Shown piece after piece: positions 7,743 through 16,868 of a stretch of 64,000 nucleotides of DNA (its first letter is position 1; each line of letters starts with the position of its first letter). Both the position numbers and the translations under genes were made by a program. Source of the DNA: Thermogemmatispora aurantia (lineage in GTDB: Bacteria; Chloroflexota; Ktedonobacteria; Ktedonobacterales; Ktedonobacteraceae); assembly GCF_008974285.1 (NCBI RefSeq), contig NZ_BKZV01000001.1:1696251-1760250 (forward strand). The letters are read 5' to 3'. The notes under the pieces are model-generated. The model was given only the letters and a program-made list of their open reading frames with translations. It made no database searches and was not told the DNA's origin.

Positions 7743-9221
7743 ATGACGCAGGTGCCATCTGACCATGAGGCAGAGCCACAAGAGGCTCTAGTCGACCTGA
7801 CAAAGAAGCTGCGCAAGCGCGAGCGCCGCCTGCTTCAACGCCTGCAGAAAGCCCAGACCGCCCGGGCGAAAGCGGTCGAGCGCTTGAATCGGGCGCAGGC
7901 TCGCCTGGAGAAGCGGACAGCCCGCCTACAACGTCTTGAAGAACGGCTCTCGCTGGTTCGTCAGCAACTACAGACCCTGAAGGCGCTGACTGAGGGAGCA
8001 CCAGCTTCAGCGCCCCAGCCCCAGTTCGAAACCACCAGCGGACTGCCAGGGACGGCGCTCTCCGCAGGAGAGGATGATGAGGATCGAGAGCAAACGGCGG
8101 TTCCCTCGGGAGGTGCCTCTCCGATACCTCCTTCGGCGGAGAGGGAAGCGGCTGCCCCCGGAATCTCAGCTGAGATCGGCGAGACCGCTAGTGGCAATCC
8201 GGCGCTTAAGGAGCTGCAGGCTTTGACACACCTGCTCCTGGAGGAAGGGCGGCGCGAGGAGCAGCTGCGGGCCAGCTGGGGGCGGTCTGGCCTGTCTTCT
8301 CCCTCGCCAGCAGCTACGGCGGAAGGGATCACCGAGAGCAGCGCCGACCAGACTCCAGCTGCGTTTGCACCAGCAAGCACTGCCTGGCACGCGCCTGACC
8401 AGGATCAGGAGGCAGCTTCTGGAGAGCAACGACCACCTGAACCAGATTGGGTGAGTCAGTTGGCGGCTGACGAGAATAGCGCTGTCTCGATGCAGGAGGA
8501 GTCGCTGAGCAAGCCTCTTGCCCATGCGGCTGAGGAAGATGCCTCTTCGGCACCTGCCGCGCCGCAGCAGACCAGCCAGCAAGCTTCCCCAGCGCCACCC
8601 CCGTCTGAGCGTCTGCGCCAGGCAGCCCTCTATGGCTTCGATGAGCCTCCTGAGCTACCCGAGACCGAGAGCGACGATGAAGAGGCTGATTTCTCTCCCG
8701 TGACGCCGGCAGTGCTTGCCTCGTCATTGCTACCAGCTTCGCCCGCCGAATTGGTGCGCGAGGCGCGGGCCGCTGCAGAGGCCGCAGAGGAGGCTGCCAG
8801 GCTGGCAATCGAGCGCGCAACTCTGGCGGTGGCTCGCCTTGAACTGCTGCCGTCAGGCCGTCATCTCGCGCAGGAGCTGACAGAGGTTGAGCAAGCGGTA
8901 GCTCAGGCAAACCACGCCGCCAAGGTGGCCCAGACAACGGCGCGCGAGGTCGAGCAGTGGGCCCAGGCCATTGCCCCGGCAGTGGATGACCTTGACGCAC
9001 CAGCCCCTGCCCAGAACACGGTAGTTAGCCAATCAGTCGAGCCTGAGAAGCAAGAGGAGCAAAACCATTTCGATAGCCAAATAGAAGCGACTCTTTGTGC
9101 AGGGGAAGCAGCATCGGCAGAAACGTCAGCGGCGGTGCAGCCCGGTTCGGAGATGACTGCACTCAGCCAGGAGATGGAACCGGCAGAGGCCATCTCGCTT
9201 TCCGAGGCAGAGCAAAGCTGA
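7743..9221 (+). CDS. Acidic Ala/Glu-rich coiled-coil protein, apparently cut short by a frameshift
   Basis: From ATG 7743 the product has 492 residues. Residues about 15-80 are a strongly basic coiled coil (KKLRKRERRLLQRLQKAQTA, repeated Ala/Arg heptads). The middle is a long Pro/Ser/Glu-rich region of low complexity, and about residues 330-430 are a second Ala-rich helical part. No enzymatic domain is visible. After the stop at 9219-9221 the +1 frame continues with the same acidic Ala/Glu/Pro composition to 9741, so the original protein was probably about 666 residues. A structural or nucleoid-associated role is possible but unsupported. Confidence 0.6.
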   Translation: MTQVPSDHEAEPQEALVDLTKKLRKRERRLLQRLQKAQTARAKAVERLNRAQARLEKRTARLQRLEERLSLVRQQLQTLKALTEGAPASAPQPQFETTSGLPGTALSAGEDDEDREQTAVPSGGASPIPPSAEREAAAPGISAEIGETASGNPALKELQALTHLLLEEGRREEQLRASWGRSGLSSPSPAATAEGITESSADQTPAAFAPASTAWHAPDQDQEAASGEQRPPEPDWVSQLAADENSAVSMQEESLSKPLAHAAEEDASSAPAAPQQTSQQASPAPPPSERLRQAALYGFDEPPELPETESDDEEADFSPVTPAVLASSLLPASPAELVREARAAAEAAEEAARLAIERATLAVARLELLPSGRHLAQELTEVEQAVAQANHAAKVAQTTAREVEQWAQAIAPAVDDLDAPAPAQNTVVSQSVEPEKQEEQNHFDSQIEATLCAGEAASAETSAAVQPGSEMTALSQEMEPAEAISLSEAEQS

Positions 9222-9741
9222 CCTTGAGCCAGCATCGTCTCAAGAGGAAGAGCAGCTAGAGCCAGCGGAGACAGTCTCGGTAGCGCAAGCAGCCCTGCCT
9301 GTGACTCTGCCCCAGGAGCAGGCTGCAGCCGCTATGGAAGCCGGGGAGGCAACACTGAGCACCCAGGAAAGTGAGGAGCCAGCGAGCGCTGAAGAGGGAG
9401 CCTCTGCCGAAGCCGAGACAGTAACTTCTTCAGCGGCAGCTGCTCCCAGCGAGATAGCCACTGCCATTCCAGAGCCTTCGTCGGTCCCCGTCGAGGCGGA
9501 AGAGAGCACAGCGGAAGAGGCCGCCCAGACGAACGCTCCACCAGAGAGCGAGGCTCACGAGGACCATGAGGAGGCTGCGGAGCCAGTGACCACGACCCAC
9601 CACGAAAAGGGAGAGCAAGAGGAGAGCCTCGTTCCTGAGACCCCACTGCCGGCTGCCGGACAGGAGGAGGCCCAGCTCGAAACGCTTAGCGCTGAGCTGG
9701 CCCAGACAACCATCGAGGCGGAGCAGAGTGAGAGCAGCTGA
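9220..9741 (+). pseudogene. Frame-shifted C-terminal continuation of the coiled-coil protein
   Basis: The frame one base ahead of the preceding gene is open from before its stop codon to 9741. It encodes the same kind of sequence, rich in Glu, Ala, Ser and Pro (for example ESEEPASAEEGASAEAET). There is no ribosome binding site or credible independent start near 9220-9301. The simplest reading is one gene with a 1-base insertion (or 2-base deletion) near 9190-9218, real or from sequencing. Programmed +1 frameshifting at AGC TGA C is less likely. Confidence 0.6.
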
Positions 9742-9829
9742 GGTCACTGGCAAGGTGACGACGCTGCCCGCGCAAGCTACCCAAGCTACCTCCAGAGGAG
9801 AAGAGAACAAGTAGAGGAGAGGCAGGATT

Positions 9830-11062
9830 GTGATTGTGATGCACAAGGGTGAGAGGCAGCGAAGCAAGGAGTTCATGGGACCGGAGAGAGGGAGAAGCGG
9901 CGCGCCAGTGGTGGCCGAGAGCCAGGCCCCAGATCCAGGTAGCAACTTGAGCGAGGATGAGGTGGCGCGTCGCTGGTGGGCACTCCAGCCCGGGGCTTTG
10001 CTCCCGTTGAGTCAGGGCGGTTCGCTGCTCTTGCTCTTTCCGGGGCGACCCGGTGGCCGCTGTGGGCCGGATGTTCGCGACGCTGTCCTCCACAATGGAG
10101 AGGAGGAGCTGGTCGGCGATGTCGAGCTGCACGTGCGCTCCAGCGATTGGCAGACGCATGGTCACCATCGCGACACACGCTACAATGAGGTCATTCTCCA
10201 TGTCGTGCTGATCTGCGATCAAACCATGCCCCCACGGCGTCAGGACGGCAGCCCCGTCCCCGTCTGCTCTCTCTACGACGCAGTGATCACTCCGGCTGAT
10301 CTACGACTGTTCCCACTGGCCGCCGATGGCTCTCCAGTGCGCTGGCCCTGTCAGCGTCTCTGGCCCGAGATGACAGCAGAGGGTCGTGCACGTCTCCTGA
10401 CCCTGGCCGGCACTCTGCGCTTTGAAGAGAAAGCCGCCAGCTTTGTAGCCGCCCTGCGTCAGGCCGAAGGCCGAGATCCCTTCTCTGCCTACGATGTCTG
10501 CCTGATCACAGCGCTGGCCGAGGGCCTGGGCTATGGGCGTAATCGTCGCTTTTTCCGCGCCTGTGGTCAGCGTCTGCTTGGTTTCACGACGGCGCTGCCC
10601 GAGCCAGAAGGACGAGCGTCGAAACCGCCTCCACTGGATGCGGCGCGCCTCCAGACCCTGGGTCTGCTGGTAGCCCGCTGGTCTACGACGGGTGCCTGGG
10701 CGAGGCTGCAGCCCGCCCTGAGCATCGAGAAGCCCCAACAGGCAATCGCCGAGCTGCGGGCCGCCCTGGCCCCTCTCAGCAGTGCGCGTAGTGATATTCT
10801 CATTTGTAACGTTGTCTTGCCTCTTGCCTACGCTGTCGCCCTCATCGAGGGGAGCGAGCTTCTTGCTCACCAGGCCCGGCAGCTCTATCACTCGTATCCA
10901 GCCCTGCCCTCCAATCAGGTTACACGAGCCATGTCTCGGCAGCTTCTGCTCCCCGTCGAGCCGCGGCTCGCCTGTCAGCAACAGGGCCTACACCACATCT
11001 ATCAAGAAACCTGCCGCGCCAAACGTTGCGGCATCTGCATGGCAGGAAAGAAGTCACTATGA
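9830..11062 (+). CDS. DUF2851 family protein
   Basis: The product has about 410 residues. GPDVRDAVLHNGEEELVGDVE, then HVRSSDWQTHGH and NEVILHVV are the conserved core of the DUF2851 family (about residues 70-130). Family members are common in Bacteroidetes and Chloroflexota, and the motif pattern resembles a nuclease-like core, but no activity is established. The C-terminus has the typical Cys cluster (CRAKRCGIC). The start is either GTG 9830 or ATG 9839, with a weak purine-rich site upstream of both. The stop overlaps the start of the next gene (ATGA), so the two are co-translated. Confidence 0.85.
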   Translation: MIVMHKGERQRSKEFMGPERGRSGAPVVAESQAPDPGSNLSEDEVARRWWALQPGALLPLSQGGSLLLLFPGRPGGRCGPDVRDAVLHNGEEELVGDVELHVRSSDWQTHGHHRDTRYNEVILHVVLICDQTMPPRRQDGSPVPVCSLYDAVITPADLRLFPLAADGSPVRWPCQRLWPEMTAEGRARLLTLAGTLRFEEKAASFVAALRQAEGRDPFSAYDVCLITALAEGLGYGRNRRFFRACGQRLLGFTTALPEPEGRASKPPPLDAARLQTLGLLVARWSTTGAWARLQPALSIEKPQQAIAELRAALAPLSSARSDILICNVVLPLAYAVALIEGSELLAHQARQLYHSYPALPSNQVTRAMSRQLLLPVEPRLACQQQGLHHIYQETCRAKRCGICMAGKKSL

Positions 11063-11871
11063 GCGCATCGACAGGCACAGAGCGCCTCGCTCGCTTTCTG
11101 GCCCATGCCGGAGTCGCCTCGCGTCGCCACGCTGAAGCCCTCATCCGCAGCGGGCGAGTACAGGTCAATGGAGAGACCGTGACCACGCCGGCGACACGCA
11201 TCGATCCCGAGCGAGACAGGATTACCGTCGACGGTCGGCCCATCCAGGCGCCGAAGCACCATCTCTATCTCATGCTTCATAAGCCAGCGGGCTACGTCAG
11301 CACCGTGAGTGACCCCCAGGGACGGCCCACAGTGCTCGACCTGCTGCCCAAGCAGCTGCGCCACCTGCGCCTTTATCCCGTGGGGCGGCTCGACCTGGAG
11401 ACCACCGGCTTGCTGCTGCTGACCAACGATGGCGAGTTTGCGCTGCAGATGACGCATCCACGCTTTTCTCCAGAGAAACGCTATCGCGTACTCGTGCGGG
11501 GCCATCCCTCCCCCAACACTCTGGAACAGCTCCGCCAGGGAGTGATGATCAAGGAAGACGATGGCCACCTCTACCGCACCGCTCCCGTTGGCGTACGGCA
11601 GCTACGCCGAACCGCGACCGGCACCTGGTTAGAGCTATGCCTGCACGAGGGACGAAAACGGCAGATACGACGCATGTTGGCCAGCGTCGGCCATCCCGTC
11701 CTGGAGCTGCAACGGGTCGCGATTGGCCCCCTGACCCTGGGTGACTTAGCGCCCGGCGCCTGGCGCCCGCTGACTGAGGCCGAAATCGCAGCTCTTCGCT
11801 CTCCGAGGAGCCAGACAGCTTCTCCCAGCACAGCACCACCCTCGGCCAAGCCCAAAAAAGGCCGCACCTAG
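11059..11871 (+). CDS. rluB: RsuA/RluB-family rRNA pseudouridine synthase
   Basis: The 270-residue protein has an N-terminal S4 RNA-binding domain (RLARFLAHAGVASRRHAEAL) and a pseudouridine synthase domain with GRLDLETTGLLLLTNDG, whose Asp is the catalytic nucleophile. EGRKRQIRRM is the conserved C-terminal motif. It isomerises a uridine in 23S rRNA (RluB type) or 16S rRNA (RsuA type); the two are hard to separate from motifs alone. A basic Ser/Pro/Lys tail of about 25 residues ends the protein. ATG 11059 overlaps the DUF2851 stop. Confidence 0.9.
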   Translation: MSASTGTERLARFLAHAGVASRRHAEALIRSGRVQVNGETVTTPATRIDPERDRITVDGRPIQAPKHHLYLMLHKPAGYVSTVSDPQGRPTVLDLLPKQLRHLRLYPVGRLDLETTGLLLLTNDGEFALQMTHPRFSPEKRYRVLVRGHPSPNTLEQLRQGVMIKEDDGHLYRTAPVGVRQLRRTATGTWLELCLHEGRKRQIRRMLASVGHPVLELQRVAIGPLTLGDLAPGAWRPLTEAEIAALRSPRSQTASPSTAPPSAKPKKGRT

Positions 11872-12118
11872 TCATCCGCCCTGGCCTCTGATCGCTTCCC
11901 AGGAGAGCGGAGGCCAACAGCGAATCTTCTCCCCCTGATGGCTACCCACTGCTCGTCATAGAAGCTTCCTCTTATTACATAGGAAGACATGGCTTGTATC
12001 TCCTGGGTATGGTAAGAGCAAGAGCATCGCAAACCAGAACAGAGGCCATGCCGTCGTACCAACCTCACCAGCGAGCGTGCCTGCTCTTCACCACAGCCCT
12101 GATCGAGAGAGACCTCCC

Positions 12119-13588
12119 ATGCTCAGAGCGGAGCGGCTTCTAGAGATCATCGAGCGCCTCCAACGCCTGCCCGAGGGAGAGGGACGACGTTTGCTTCTCG
12201 ACTTTCTGCGCCAGGGTAGCGCTGCCCGGCGCAGCCTGCTCTTCCTCAGTGAAGAAGACACCCAGCATCTGCGCCTGCTGGCGAGCAGTGGTCGCCCGCC
12301 TTCGCGCCCTCCTGCTCACAGTCACAGCCAGCGTCAGGCTGGTACCATCGATCTCATCCCACTGAGCGGCATCTTCGGCAGCGTCATGCGCACACAGGCC
12401 CCGCGCTTCATCTCCTCTATCCAGCAAGAGCCGCAGGCCCTGCCCAGCGAGCGCTACTGGAGCGGCTCCGTCGGGAGCCTGCTCCTCTGTCCTCTTGGGC
12501 AGACTGGCCAGCCTGCCAGCGGTCTCCTGGTCCTCTGCTTCAGTCGCCGCCAGGGCAGCCAATTAGCCACTCAAAGTGATCCTGCGACCCTACTCAAGAG
12601 CAACCTCTTCCAGCTCTGCCTGTCGCTGCTCGCCCACTACCTCCCCTCCGTTTCGTCGCCAACAGTGGCAGTCGCTTATGAGCAGGCGACCGAGAGCCGT
12701 CCCCATAGAAGGCGCAGCAGCTCCGCAGCGGTAGCCGCTGCGCCCAACCCCTTACCACCGTCAGAAGCGGCTATCGAAGAAGAACGAGCGCGCCTTGCCC
12801 ACACTCTCCACGACGGTCTGGCTCAGGAATTAGCGCATATCCTTCACCAGCTAGAGGCCGCAAGCCGCCAGCTGGTGAGCCAGCCAGAGGAAGCCAGACA
12901 CGCCCTGACTGAAGCCCAGCAGCAACTGCGCCAGAGCCTGGAGCGCCTACGCGAAACCATCGCGACCCTTGCTCCCGCGCCGCTCGGTGAGGTCAGCTTT
13001 GAGCTGGCCCTGCACTCGCTGCTGGAAGACTTCCAGCGAGCCGAGCCGTCCATCATCCTGGAAGAAAGGATAGAGCAGCCGCTTGCCATCCCTCACCATC
13101 TCGAACCAACGATCTTCCACCTCGTGCAAGAGGCACTCAATAACGTACGCAAGCATGCGCAGGCCAGCCATGTCAGTATCAGGATGCAGCATCAGGATGG
13201 CACACTCGTTGTGAGGATCGAAGATAACGGGAAGGGCTTTACGCCAGAGCAACGCGAGAGTGGCCTACAGCACCAGCTGGGGCTCTACTTGATGCGCGAG
13301 CGCGTCCAGCGGGCCGGTGGCAGCCTGACGATCCAGAGCGCCCCCCGGCAGGGCACACGCCTTGAAGCTCGCTTTCCCCAGGGGAGCGCCGACTCGCCAC
13401 TCACACTGCGCGAGCGCCAGATACTGCAGCTGCTCAGCACTGGAGCCAGCAACCAGGCCATCGCTCAGCAGCTTGCGCTCAGCGTTGAGACCGTCAAAGC
13501 AGAGATTGAGGCCATCAAGCGCAAGCTCAAAGCCCGCAATCGGACTCAGGCGATAGTCAGCGCCCTGCGTCTCCATTGGTTGGAGTAG
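12119..13588 (+). CDS. Histidine kinase of the NarX/DesK type fused to a LuxR-type DNA-binding domain
   Basis: The product is 489 residues from ATG 12119. A GAF-like sensor occupies about residues 35-175, with no membrane helix. The HisKA_3 dimerisation helix follows, with RLAHTLHDGLAQELA and the phospho-acceptor His at about residue 231. The ATP-binding domain has N-box EALNNVRKHA and G1-box EDNGKGF. At the C-terminus, about 427-489, is a LuxR/NarL helix-turn-helix (LTLRERQILQLLSTGASNQA ... VETVKAEIEAIKRKLKARNR). There is no receiver domain. The usual partner response regulator is not adjacent. The fusion suggests a soluble single-protein signal-to-promoter device, perhaps with phosphorylation controlling DNA binding directly. 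Confidence 0.88.
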   Translation: MLRAERLLEIIERLQRLPEGEGRRLLLDFLRQGSAARRSLLFLSEEDTQHLRLLASSGRPPSRPPAHSHSQRQAGTIDLIPLSGIFGSVMRTQAPRFISSIQQEPQALPSERYWSGSVGSLLLCPLGQTGQPASGLLVLCFSRRQGSQLATQSDPATLLKSNLFQLCLSLLAHYLPSVSSPTVAVAYEQATESRPHRRRSSSAAVAAAPNPLPPSEAAIEEERARLAHTLHDGLAQELAHILHQLEAASRQLVSQPEEARHALTEAQQQLRQSLERLRETIATLAPAPLGEVSFELALHSLLEDFQRAEPSIILEERIEQPLAIPHHLEPTIFHLVQEALNNVRKHAQASHVSIRMQHQDGTLVVRIEDNGKGFTPEQRESGLQHQLGLYLMRERVQRAGGSLTIQSAPRQGTRLEARFPQGSADSPLTLRERQILQLLSTGASNQAIAQQLALSVETVKAEIEAIKRKLKARNRTQAIVSALRLHWLE

Positions 13589-13745
13589 ACGGAGTCTTCT
13601 CGCCCCGGGGAAAAGTTACCAGGGAGATGGCAGAGGAGGAGCAACCACAGCGAGCAATTGACTCGCATTCACCGATAATCACCGACAATGGCGCCGCAGC
13701 CAGCCGAAGCTCAACGTCGCGAGCGTCAGCGAGAGCAGAGCGGCC

Positions 13746-16343
13746 TCAACCCTGGCGCCTGCGGGTACGCTTCAAATCGCGTCCTACCTGCAAGACATCC
13801 TTTACTCGTTCAAGGCGGGCAATGACACGCTGGAGCTGCTCCAGGTTCTCGATCTCCAGCGTTGCATTGACCACCGCCAGCTCACGTGAGCCGTTGGTAT
13901 GAGTAGACAAAGCAGCCATATTGATGCCCAGCTCGGCGATGGCTCCAGCAATATCGCGCATCAGGCCCGGGCGATCGCGGGCCGTCACTACGATCGGGGC
14001 CAGATAGTGCGACTGCTCCACGCCAGCCCAGCTCACCGTAATCAAGCGTTCGCTGCTATGCTCGCGGTAGCGGGCGATATTGGGGCAATCGGCCCGATGC
14101 ACGATCACGCCGCGGCCACGGCTAATAAAGCCCACGATAGGATCGCCGGGCAGAGGGCAGCAGCAGTTCGCCAGACGTGTCAGCAGGCCAGTGACGCCAT
14201 CGACACAGAGATTGACCGCCGGAGCCTCCTTCGTAGCGCTCGTTGGCAGCAGCGGCTCCTCCTCCTGGTGAGCGCCGTTCTCACGCTCACGTCCATCGCG
14301 GTCGCGGATCTGCAGATACTCGCCCAGGCGCACCGCTACCCAGTGCTGGCGGATCTTATCGCTGCCAATAGCCGCCAGCAGATCCTCAAAGGAAGCCAGG
14401 CGCGGCTCCCGCTGCTCGCGCTGAGCGTTGTACTCCTCCAGCAAGCGATCCTGCAGATCCTCTGTCAGCACCTCCAGTCCGCGGACGCCGAGGGCCTTCA
14501 GCTCGCGATCCAGGCGCTCCCGCCCAATCTGGATATTGATATCGCGCTCGTGGGCCTTCAGATAACGGCGAATATGGCTGCGAGCCGTGGCTGTGCGCGC
14601 AAAATTGAGCCAGTCGCGGCTCGGATGAGCCGTGCGGCTTGTTGTAATATCGACGATCTCCCCATTCTTCAGCTCGTAGTCGAGGGGAACCATGCGCGCT
14701 ACCAGCCGCTCACTCTCGCCAGCGCCCATCTCCGTAATGATACGTGCGCCAGCGCAGTGGTTGCCGATCTCGCTATGGATGCGATAAGCGAAATCGATCG
14801 GTGTCGAGCCAACCGGCAGATCCTTGACCTCACCTTTGGGCGTAAAGACAAAGATCTGCTCAGAGAACGGATCGCTGCGCGAAGCCTCCGGCGGTTCAGG
14901 CTCTCCGCTCTGCGAAGCCCGCAGCTCGCGCTGCCACTCAGCCAGCTGGCGTAGCCAGGTCAACAGCTCCTTGGCCGAAGGAGAAGCGTGATCCCCCACA
15001 TCCTTATAGTGCCAGTGCATGGCCACCCCATACTCGGCGATTTGATGCATCTCAAAGGTGCGGATCTGAATCTCCACCAACTGCTCGTCGACGCAGAAGA
15101 CCGTCGTATGGAGGGCCTGATAGCCATTCGGCTTGGGATTTGCAATATAGTCCTTAATACGGCCCTCTTTAGGCTTCCAGAGGCTATGGACATGGCCCAA
15201 GGCCAGATAACAATCCTGGGTGGTCTCCACCAGGATGCGGAAGGCGATCACATCATGGATCTGATTCAGATCCAGGCCGCGCTTCAAGTCCTCCAGGCTC
15301 TCCGTGCCAAGCAGGCTCGGCTGGGTTGGCAGGCCAGCGGCGCGCAGAATCTTCTTATAGAAGCTGTAGAGGTGCTTAATGCGCCCAGAGACCTCCACAT
15401 GTTTCAGGCCGATGGCCGCCATCTCGCGGCGCAGAATCTCACAGACCTTCTCCACATAGGCCCCCCACTGCTTTTTCTCGGCCTCCATCTGATCGCGGAC
15501 CCAGGCATATTGCACAGGTTGCAAGATCTCGAAAGCCAGATCCTCCAGCTCGCACTCCACGCGCGACATCCCGAGGCGGCCCGCCAGCGGTGCATAAATC
15601 TCGCGTGTCTCGCGCGCCATTGTCAGCCGCTCCTGCGGGTCATACTGGAAAACTGGATCGCGCAACATACGCATCGCATGCAGGCGATAGGCCAGCTTCA
15701 GCAGCACGACCCGCGGATCATCGGACATGGCCAGGAACATCTTGCGCACCGTTTCCGCCTGTTGATGCTGCAGCGCATCGCGGTTGCGCCGCTTGCGGCT
15801 CTCGCGGCTGCTCTCCACCTCGCTACGGCCCGCTGGCAAGAGCTGAGCGCCAACCTGCTTCTTGCGCTCCAGAATGTTGAGGCGCAGCATACTGCTCACT
15901 ACTCGCGCCACCGGCTGCCCCAGCTCCTCAGCCACATGCTCCAACGAGAGCAGCTCGGCATCAACCGCCTCGAAAATCAGGCCCGCGGCGACGCCGATGG
16001 CATCGATGCGCATTTCGGCCAGGATTAAGGCCACCCCCAGCGCATGTTCCAGGGGAGGAAGGGCACGCTTTCCCCTGACGCCGCGACAGCGCTCCTGTGC
16101 CAGGCGCAAAGCATGCTGCACCTGCTCAATTTCAGCGGGAGACATATATTCGCGGACGCGAGCTAGCAAGGCTTCTGCCGCACGCTCGTCGGGGGGCTTC
16201 TCTCCAACAGCAATCGTCAGACCTCCGCCGGTTCCCACTTCCCCCGGCGCCCCCGCCGCAGACACGGATAAGCGCTCTCCCAACTGCCGGCCTGACTCAG
16301 GCTCGATCGTCATCTCTACCATGTGCACATTTCTATATTTCAT
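13746..16343 (-). CDS. RelA/SpoT homologue with degenerate hydrolase domain, probable (p)ppGpp synthetase
   Basis: This long RSH protein has 865 residues: HD region (about 65-270), synthetase (about 315-450), TGS (FVFTPKGEVKDLPVGSTPID) and a C-terminal ACT domain. The synthetase is canonical: SGRIKHLYSFYKK (about 319-331), GRIKDYIANPKPNGYQALHT and LVEIQIRT. The hydrolase is damaged. LLHDVVEDT is replaced by LIFEAVDAE (His to Phe, Asp to Glu, and both catalytic acidic residues changed; about 122-130), and LADRLHNMR by LAYRLHAMR (metal-binding Asp to Tyr and Asn to Ala; about 218-225). Hence synthetase-only activity is predicted. It retains RIKD, the bifunctional-type motif, not the ExDD of proteobacterial RelA. 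It lies just downstream of a second, intact-hydrolase paralogue in the same direction. Confidence 0.92.
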   Translation of the reverse strand: MKYRNVHMVEMTIEPESGRQLGERLSVSAAGAPGEVGTGGGLTIAVGEKPPDERAAEALLARVREYMSPAEIEQVQHALRLAQERCRGVRGKRALPPLEHALGVALILAEMRIDAIGVAAGLIFEAVDAELLSLEHVAEELGQPVARVVSSMLRLNILERKKQVGAQLLPAGRSEVESSRESRKRRNRDALQHQQAETVRKMFLAMSDDPRVVLLKLAYRLHAMRMLRDPVFQYDPQERLTMARETREIYAPLAGRLGMSRVECELEDLAFEILQPVQYAWVRDQMEAEKKQWGAYVEKVCEILRREMAAIGLKHVEVSGRIKHLYSFYKKILRAAGLPTQPSLLGTESLEDLKRGLDLNQIHDVIAFRILVETTQDCYLALGHVHSLWKPKEGRIKDYIANPKPNGYQALHTTVFCVDEQLVEIQIRTFEMHQIAEYGVAMHWHYKDVGDHASPSAKELLTWLRQLAEWQRELRASQSGEPEPPEASRSDPFSEQIFVFTPKGEVKDLPVGSTPIDFAYRIHSEIGNHCAGARIITEMGAGESERLVARMVPLDYELKNGEIVDITTSRTAHPSRDWLNFARTATARSHIRRYLKAHERDINIQIGRERLDRELKALGVRGLEVLTEDLQDRLLEEYNAQREQREPRLASFEDLLAAIGSDKIRQHWVAVRLGEYLQIRDRDGRERENGAHQEEEPLLPTSATKEAPAVNLCVDGVTGLLTRLANCCCPLPGDPIVGFISRGRGVIVHRADCPNIARYREHSSERLITVSWAGVEQSHYLAPIVVTARDRPGLMRDIAGAIAELGINMAALSTHTNGSRELAVVNATLEIENLEQLQRVIARLERVKDVLQVGRDLKRTRRRQG

Positions 16344-16868
16344 GCAGAAAACTGCAGGATATGGTCTCGTGCAGATTCACTTATCGTTCTTCCAGGGTAG
16401 CTTTACAAGAATCGCCAGAGGCCCTGCCACCGTTCTTTTTGACCAATGTGCCCCTTCACTCGTTCCTGGCAGCATCCCGGGCCTAGAGTTCCACAGGTTC
16501 TAGCAGTACATCCTTTCAGATTATAGACCTTGCAGATAGCCTTGTCTAGCTGCGCTCAGCAGGCACAGACTCCAGGGAAACCCCTGCTAGCGCGGAACCA
16601 ACGCGCAATCAGTTCGGCGAATACAGATGATATCTCCTGGACAACCCCAGGGTAAAGAGTACCATTCCACCAGAGAGGAGAGAAATGGCTCGCAGCCAGC
16701 CCGCCACAGAGGCAACAGCGGCAAGCTCAGCCGTCCATGCCTGCCTACTCAGTCAAAGGTAGGGAGCACGTCGCCTGGCAACGAGGGAGAGCACCAGCCA
16801 GAGCGCGGCCACAGAGCAGCGTTCCGCTCGCTTGCTGTTCAAAAACGCTCTGCGCCTGCCTTGCCGGG
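16344..16868. other. Intergenic region between the two RelA/SpoT homologues
   Basis: About 525 bases without a convincing gene; both neighbours are on the minus strand. A weak minus-strand promoter could lie at about 16415-16387 (TTGTAA, 17 bases, GATAAG), roughly 50 bases before the downstream start. No classical terminator follows the upstream gene, though an imperfect hairpin (CAGAG ... CTCTG) is near 16820-16860. The length suggests separate transcription of the paralogues. Confidence 0.45.
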
